Source: Saprospiraceae bacterium (GTDB lineage Bacteria > Bacteroidota > Bacteroidia > Chitinophagales > Saprospiraceae). From it: DNA of 53,076 nt. Both the position numbers and the translations under genes were made by a program. Under the pieces are notes generated by a model, which was given only the letters and a program-made list of their open reading frames with translations, searched no databases and was not told where the DNA came from. Numbering within the stretch: the stretch's first letter is position 1; each line of letters begins with the position of its first letter. The stretch is taken from contig JAEUUU010000122.1 of the NCBI GenBank assembly GCA_016787345.1, positions 1 to 53,076 on the forward strand, read 5' to 3'. Positions 49,474 to 53,076 of this stretch are shown piece after piece.

Positions 49474-49492
49474 TCCGGCTTTCTTATGTGCT
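49474..49492. repeat. 19-nt motif bordering TR, inverted relative to both VR flanks
   Basis: TCCGGCTTTCTTATGTGCT on the plus strand here is the exact reverse complement of 14901-14919 after VR1 and matches 51199-51217 after VR2 at 18 of 19 positions. It overlaps the TR edge by two bases. Just outside it a small AGCC-GTCC-GGCT hairpin (49468-49479) is possible in the TR transcript. Confidence 0.85.
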
Positions 49493-49617
49493 GGAGGACG
49501 AGGCGGAAGCCGATATTGTTGTTGCGATTCGTCGGCCCGTTGTTGTTGCGGATGGCGGCACGGCAATTCTGCGGCGTGTTGTTCCAGCTGCCGCCGCGAT
49601 TCACCCGGTTGTCGCCC
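49491..49617 (-). repeat. DGR template repeat (TR)
   Basis: This 127-bp template lies 13 bp after the RT stop and is read on the same strand. On the RT sense strand it would encode [13 protein letters not shown] and [16 protein letters not shown]. Asn codons (AAC/AAT) are packed where the VRs vary, the classic adenine-rich template design. It contains 32 adenines; 18 are replaced in VR2 and 14 in VR1. It starts no supported gene: an open frame of 110 codons runs through it without a plausible protein. It is probably co-transcribed with HRDC and RT. A 5-bp hairpin at 49428-49440 lies farther downstream. Confidence 0.95.
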
Positions 49618-49630
49618 TATGGCATCTGAC

Positions 49631-50620
49631 CTATTCCTTCAAAAGTACCGATCTCCGAAAATTATTCGAAGATGCATGACGAGCAAATGCAACAAGCGGC
49701 AATGCGTGATGCTGACAGGTTTTCTCGTCCCATTCCCCGCTTTGATGCCGGGCTTCAATCAACTTTAGTTTTCGCGCAAACCGCGTTTTGCTTTTAGGCA
49801 AAAGCCGTACTTCTCCGGGGAAAATCTTGTATCCCAAAAACGGAACGCCGTGCCCCACGCCATGCATTAAAACAGGCTTAAAGGAACATTGAAGATTGTC
49901 TGCCAAAAAGCGACTTATTTGCGCATACCAGGTCCAGAGTTGTTCCTTGCTATGATGCCATAACACCAAATCATCCATGTAACGCACATAAGCGCTTACC
50001 CCCAACTTTTCCTTTACATAATGGTCAAGCCCGGACAGATAATGATTGGCAAAATATTGGCTGGTCAGATTACCAATCGGCAAGCCGCGTTCGGGCGATG
50101 CGGCATAACTGTCGATGATCTGATAAAAAATCGCGAGCAAGGTCTTTTCCTTGAACAGGCCCGCAAGTTGTCTTTTAAGCACGGCATGGTGAATGCTGTC
50201 AAAAAACTTTGTGACGTCGAGTTTCAAATAACAGCCGTGCCTGTCCGTGAATTTTCGGGCTCTTTCAAGCGCCGCGTATACTCCTTTGCCTTTCCGGCTC
50301 GCATAACTGTCGAAGATCAACGAACGCTCGAACCGGTCATGGCAGATGTTCATCAAGGCATGGTGCAGGACCTGCTCGCCAAAAGCGCTTGCGCATATCT
50401 GCCTTTCTTTCGGTTCGTACACTTTGAAATACCGATACCTTCCCACCTCTACCCTGCCCGATAAAATCTGTGCGCGCAAATTGAACAGATTATGCTCCAA
50501 TTCCCGCTGGTAAGCCAGTACCGACGCGGCATATCGCTTCCCTTTTGCCGCTTTCCAACTGGCTAATCGTAGATTGTCCGGGTCGGCAATCCGTTCTAAA
50601 AGATGATTATCCCTGATCAT
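49631..50620 (-). CDS. DGR reverse transcriptase
   Basis: The protein has 329 residues from the ATG at 50620, which overlaps the end of the HRDC gene by 14 bp (translational coupling). RT motifs are present in order: motif A CYLKLDVTKFFDSIHH (Asp135), motif B GLPIGNLTSQYFANHYLSGLD (179-199) with the SQ typical of DGR and related RTs instead of group II intron QG..SP, and motif C YVRYMDDLVLW with Asp216-Asp217. There is no maturase or endonuclease domain. The next element downstream is the template repeat. The enzyme copies TR RNA with errors at adenines and delivers the product to VR1 and VR2. It is the only RT in the window, so VR1 would be served in trans over distance. Confidence 0.95.
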   Translation of the reverse strand: MIRDNHLLERIADPDNLRLASWKAAKGKRYAASVLAYQRELEHNLFNLRAQILSGRVEVGRYRYFKVYEPKERQICASAFGEQVLHHALMNICHDRFERSLIFDSYASRKGKGVYAALERARKFTDRHGCYLKLDVTKFFDSIHHAVLKRQLAGLFKEKTLLAIFYQIIDSYAASPERGLPIGNLTSQYFANHYLSGLDHYVKEKLGVSAYVRYMDDLVLWHHSKEQLWTWYAQISRFLADNLQCSFKPVLMHGVGHGVPFLGYKIFPGEVRLLPKSKTRFARKLKLIEARHQSGEWDEKTCQHHALPLVAFARHASSNNFRRSVLLKE

Positions 50621-51050
50621 GGTGGGAAGAAGGAATAAAATAGACGCCGTATTTCTCGGTTTTTTTCTCTCCAATACCCTTTACGCTTTTCATGGCCGAT
50701 TGAGTGAGCACGTCAAACTTGGCAAGCTCGGATAATTCCTCGTCCGTAAAAACCGCGTAGGGCGGCACCTGTTCCCGCGATGCGACTTCCTTTCGAATCT
50801 CCCTGAATCGTGAAAATCGTTCAAACGCCGATTCATCCAATATTGCTTTGTAATCTACCCGTTCCTTCATTTTTACCGGCGAATAATCCTCCGTGTAGTG
50901 AATACAAAAACTCCAGTAAGCCCCGCCATCGGCTGGACTAACCAGACGCCGCTCCACTTGCAGTATTTTTTTACTGCGTAAAAAAACATTGAGCTGCTCG
51001 TTCATCACTTCGCCGCCCATGGCGGGCACGGCAATTATTTTTACCTGCAT
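50607..51050 (-). CDS. DGR accessory protein with HRDC domain
   Basis: The protein has 147 residues. The N-terminus MQVKIIAVPAMGGEVMNEQLNVFLRSKKILQVERRLV, followed by GAYWSFCIHY, is a conserved segment of HRDC-type DGR accessory proteins. Residues ~75-140 form the HRDC domain (YKAILDESAFERFSRFREIRKEVA, PPYAVFTDEELSELAKFDVLTQSAMKSVKGIGEKKTEKYG). HRDC domains bind nucleic acid. In DGRs of this type the protein replaces the more common Avd and may help position template and target. It overlaps the RT by 14 bp. A terminator 24 bp upstream of its start separates it from the VR2 target gene. Confidence 0.9.
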   Translation of the reverse strand: MQVKIIAVPAMGGEVMNEQLNVFLRSKKILQVERRLVSPADGGAYWSFCIHYTEDYSPVKMKERVDYKAILDESAFERFSRFREIRKEVASREQVPPYAVFTDEELSELAKFDVLTQSAMKSVKGIGEKKTEKYGVYFIPSSHHDQG

Positions 51051-51073
51051 AGCGCTATTTTTTTTTTAAAAAT

Positions 51074-51092
51074 TTTGGGGCTGCGCCCCAAA
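51074..51092 (-). terminator. Terminator between the caspase-FGE gene and HRDC
   Basis: An 8-bp stem (TTTGGGGC/GCCCCAAA, 3-nt loop) is followed on the minus strand by ATTTTTAAAAAA. It ends the target-gene transcript after its conserved flank and 24 bp before the HRDC start, so HRDC-RT-TR has its own promoter or depends on read-through. Confidence 0.65.
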
Positions 51093-51109
51093 CCCCCTCT
51101 GTTTTCCCC

Positions 51110-51231
51110 ACCCAGCTCAGGCTCGACCCATACGCCGGCGGCTGCCTCGGCCTTGCTCCGCCGGCCTTGTCTGCCCCCGCCGAATGGGCCTCGCTTCAGC
51201 ACATAAGAAAGCCAGAGCGGTCTCTTCAATA
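51110..51231 (-). promoter_or_regulatory. DGR target flank after VR2 (shared with VR1)
   Basis: This is the counterpart of 14815-14934. The 4-bp stem against the stop codon (51214-51225) is AGAG/CTCT with the same CGGT loop, so the outer base pair has changed from G-C to A-T while pairing is kept. The 19-nt motif (51199-51217) follows. Homology to the VR1 flank ends near the terminator at 51074-51092. Confidence 0.7.
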
Positions 51232-53076
51232 CTGGAGGACGAGGCGGAAGCCGATACCGCCGTAGCGAATCGTCGGCCCGTTGTTGAGGCGGACGGCGGC
51301 ACGGCAATACTGCGGCGTGCAGATCCAGCCGCCGCCGCGAAACACCCGGTAGCCGCCCCTGTTCGGGCTGTCTATCCAAGCGCTGCCGTTGGTCGGGGCG
51401 CCCTGATAATTGTCATGCCAGTCGTCGGCGCACCACTCCCACACGTTGCCGCTGAAGTCGAAAAGATCCAGTTCGTTGGCTTTTTTGGTCCCCACGGCGT
51501 GGGTTTGGTTGCCGCTGTTCCCGCTGTGCCAGGCTACCTCGTCGAGGGTATTGCTGCCGGCGTAAAGATAATGGCGGGTTTTGTTTCCGCCGCGCGCCGC
51601 GTATTCCCATTCCGCCTCCGTGGGCAGACGGTAGGTCTGGCCGGTTTTTTGCGACAACCAGGCGCAGTAGGCAACGGCCCCGTACCAGGTGACGCAGACG
51701 ACCGGATGGTTTTCGTAGCCGCTTTTCACCGTGAATCGGCTGCCCGACTGTTCGATCCGGCAGCAGGACAAATCGACCCAGGTTTCGCCACCTTCTTTCT
51801 GATTGCCTTTTTCATTCAAAAACTGGCAATACTCGGCATTGGTCACCTCGTAGCGCCCGATGTAAAAATCGCGTAACGTGACGCTGTGGGCGGGTTTTTC
51901 GTCGTCGTAGCAATCCGTATCGCGGCCGTCTTTACAGCCCATGGTGAAGGTACCGCCGCTCACCAGTACCATATTGGAGGGGCGGGTCACATCGGGGCAG
52001 CCGTCTTTGAGGGCGCTGCCTTTTTCCCGGGGGCATTTGTCGTCGGGGTCGGGTATGCCGTCGGCGTCGGTATCGGGGCAGCCCTGGAAGTTGGCGCGGC
52101 CGGCGGCGTCGGGGCAGCGGTCGGCGCGGTCGGGCACGCCGTCGCCATCGCGGTCGGGGGCCGGGCAGCCCTTGTCGGCGGCGGCGCCTTTTTGGTCGGG
52201 GCATTCGTCCTGGTGATCGGGCAAGCCGTCGCCGTCGGTATCGGGGCAGCCTTCCCAGCGGGTTTCGCCGGCGAGGTAGCGGCATTTGTCGCTTTGGTCG
52301 GGTACGCCGTCGTCGTCGGCATCGGGGCAGCCGCGGGCTTTGGCCGTGCCGAACTGGTCGGGGCAGGCGTCGGTGGCGTTGGGTATGCCGTCGCCGTCGA
52401 GGTCGGCCGCGCTGGTGGGCAGTTTGTCGGGGCAGCCGTTGTTGGCGGCCGTGCCGTAGGTATCGGGGCAGGCGTCGGTGGCATTGGGTACGCCATCGCC
52501 GTCGCGGTCAGTGGCGGCGGGCGGCGGGGCGGGCGTCAGGTTGCGCACAAACAAAAACGCGTCGGCGTCGCGGTTGCCCAAAAATTCGCCGAACACCGGC
52601 CGGGGCTGGGCGTACTGGAGCTGGTCTTTCAGGTCGTCCATGGTCAGGATGCCCTTGCTGTCGTAGTGGTTTTGCAGGGCGTCGAGGAATTGCGCGGCGA
52701 ATTCGGAGCGGTCGGTTGTCGGTTTGTTGCCCGCCGCCGCGTAGTAGATGCGCGATTGTTCGGCCAGCGTCTGGCGGATGAACAGGTCGCGGGCGTCGGG
52801 CTGGTTGGGGCGCACGGGTTTGACGTAGCCCCGGAACAGGTCGGGGCAGGCCGTCGCCAGATCGGCCGTACCCGCGTAGCAGGCATCCATCATCAGCAGG
52901 ATGTGTTTGCAGGGGATGCTGGCGATACGCTGCTGCAGGTCGGCAAAACTCAGGTAAGAGGTGCCGTCGGGGTCGTTGGGCAGGCCGTCGCGCGGCACGA
53001 AATAGCCCGTACACTGTCCGTCGTAGTAGCCGTGTCCGCCGAAAAACACCAGCAACTGGGCGTCGGCCTCATAGGT
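51226..53076 (-). CDS. Caspase-like peptidase + TSP3 repeats + DGR-diversified FGE domain (5' truncated)
   Basis: The frame is open to the window edge, so the N-terminus is missing; 616 residues are visible. The visible start carries the caspase/C14 His motif LLVFFGGHGYYDG and then the catalytic Cys motif HILLMMDACYAGTADLA. About seven calcium-binding TSP3-type repeats follow (DRDGDGVPNATDACPD and variants). The C-terminal ~250 residues are an FGE-sulfatase domain: MVLVSGGTFTMGC, YEVTNAEYCQFLN, YRLPTEAEWEYAARGG, FSGNVWEWCADD, ending RVFRGGGW and GFRLVLQY. The last 41 residues are encoded by VR2. It precedes HRDC-RT-TR and is the local DGR target. Caspase plus a variable lectin-like domain suggests recognition-triggered proteolysis or cell suicide. 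Topology is unclear without the missing end. Confidence 0.92.
   Translation of the reverse strand, partial: TYEADAQLLVFFGGHGYYDGQCTGYFVPRDGLPNDPDGTSYLSFADLQQRIASIPCKHILLMMDACYAGTADLATACPDLFRGYVKPVRPNQPDARDLFIRQTLAEQSRIYYAAAGNKPTTDRSEFAAQFLDALQNHYDSKGILTMDDLKDQLQYAQPRPVFGEFLGNRDADAFLFVRNLTPAPPPAATDRDGDGVPNATDACPDTYGTAANNGCPDKLPTSAADLDGDGIPNATDACPDQFGTAKARGCPDADDDGVPDQSDKCRYLAGETRWEGCPDTDGDGLPDHQDECPDQKGAAADKGCPAPDRDGDGVPDRADRCPDAAGRANFQGCPDTDADGIPDPDDKCPREKGSALKDGCPDVTRPSNMVLVSGGTFTMGCKDGRDTDCYDDEKPAHSVTLRDFYIGRYEVTNAEYCQFLNEKGNQKEGGETWVDLSCCRIEQSGSRFTVKSGYENHPVVCVTWYGAVAYCAWLSQKTGQTYRLPTEAEWEYAARGGNKTRHYLYAGSNTLDEVAWHSGNSGNQTHAVGTKKANELDLFDFSGNVWEWCADDWHDNYQGAPTNGSAWIDSPNRGGYRVFRGGGWICTPQYCRAAVRLNNGPTIRYGGIGFRLVLQY
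51232..51358 (-). repeat. DGR variable repeat VR2
   Basis: This is a 127-bp repeat aligning without gaps to TR (49491-49617), about 1.6 kb away. By eye there are 18 differences, all at adenines of the template (changes to G, T or C), and none at other bases. Examples on the coding strand are AAT to TTT, AAC to TGC and AAT to GGT. It lies at the 3' end of the caspase-FGE gene. The clean adenine signature indicates recent or ongoing diversification. Confidence 0.95.

Noticed and set aside
49272-49604. A 110-codon open frame spanning the template repeat
   Set aside because: Its only family-like part is the TR itself. The rest is antisense to the EAD11 gene, and there is no plausible start context.

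Overview
The window is a chromosomal segment from a GC-rich member of the Bacteroidota, most likely the Saprospiraceae (Lewinella/Haliscomenobacter-like). The evidence is a porP-gldKLMN type IX secretion and gliding cluster, several TonB-dependent receptors with carboxypeptidase-regulatory-like N-termini, the futalosine-pathway enzyme MqnD, TAnnTTTG-type promoter elements and effector-associated (EAD11) domains. No rRNA, tRNA or CRISPR was found. The taxonomic call is inference from gene content.

Layout: 1-1717 holds two cell-envelope genes. 1894-2942 holds paaBC (phenylacetyl-CoA epoxidase subunits) without paaA. 2944-6348 holds an LD-carboxypeptidase, a COG4299-type acyltransferase and a DUF2027-Smr protein. 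6430-12442 is the type IX secretion cluster, read leftward as porP-gldK-gldL-gldM-gldN. 12477-14525 is a YyaL/DUF255 protein. 14815-22233 is a leftward conflict-type operon: EAD11-iSTAND-like protein, MoxR AAA ATPase, then a giant three-TM protein with glucosaminidase and FGE-sulfatase domains. A GxxExxY cassette with 36-bp perfect terminal inverted repeats sits inside this operon. 22466-27479 is housekeeping (secreted protein, MscS channel, alanine dehydrogenase, MqnD, pseudouridine synthase) and ends in a 385-bp element with 31-bp inverted termini. 27980-31483 holds a LexA-like S24 repressor, ParA with an RHH partner, and a DUF3137 membrane protein. 31559-35278 is a TIR-nSTAND NTPase with EAD11-like modules. 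36156-44028 is a metal-transport region: two TonB receptors, a Zn/Cd-type P1B ATPase, a lipoprotein and a His-rich protein, with a DtxR-like palindrome. 44187-48652 holds HPF, an aldehyde dehydrogenase, a telomere-like G-rich repeat array, RfbD and a secreted protein.

The right end (48674-53076) is the main discovery: a diversity-generating retroelement (DGR) with a 127-bp template repeat (TR), a reverse transcriptase, an HRDC accessory gene and two variable repeats (VRs). VR2 is the 3' end of the adjacent caspase-TSP3-FGE gene. It differs from TR at 18 positions, all of them adenines in TR. VR1 is the 3' end of the giant FGE gene about 34.5 kb away. It differs at 19 positions, 14 of them adenines. 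Both VRs are followed by a shared ~120-bp non-coding flank with a small covarying hairpin against the stop codon and a 19-nt motif that also lies beside TR in inverted orientation.

Working model (inference): one DGR diversifies the FGE/C-type-lectin tips of two receptors or effectors, one in an iSTAND-MoxR operon and one fused to a caspase. Three EAD11-bearing genes (iSTAND, TIR-STAND and a four-TM protein beside the TR) could be wired together by homotypic EAD contacts, giving a distributed immune-like network spread over about 38 kb.
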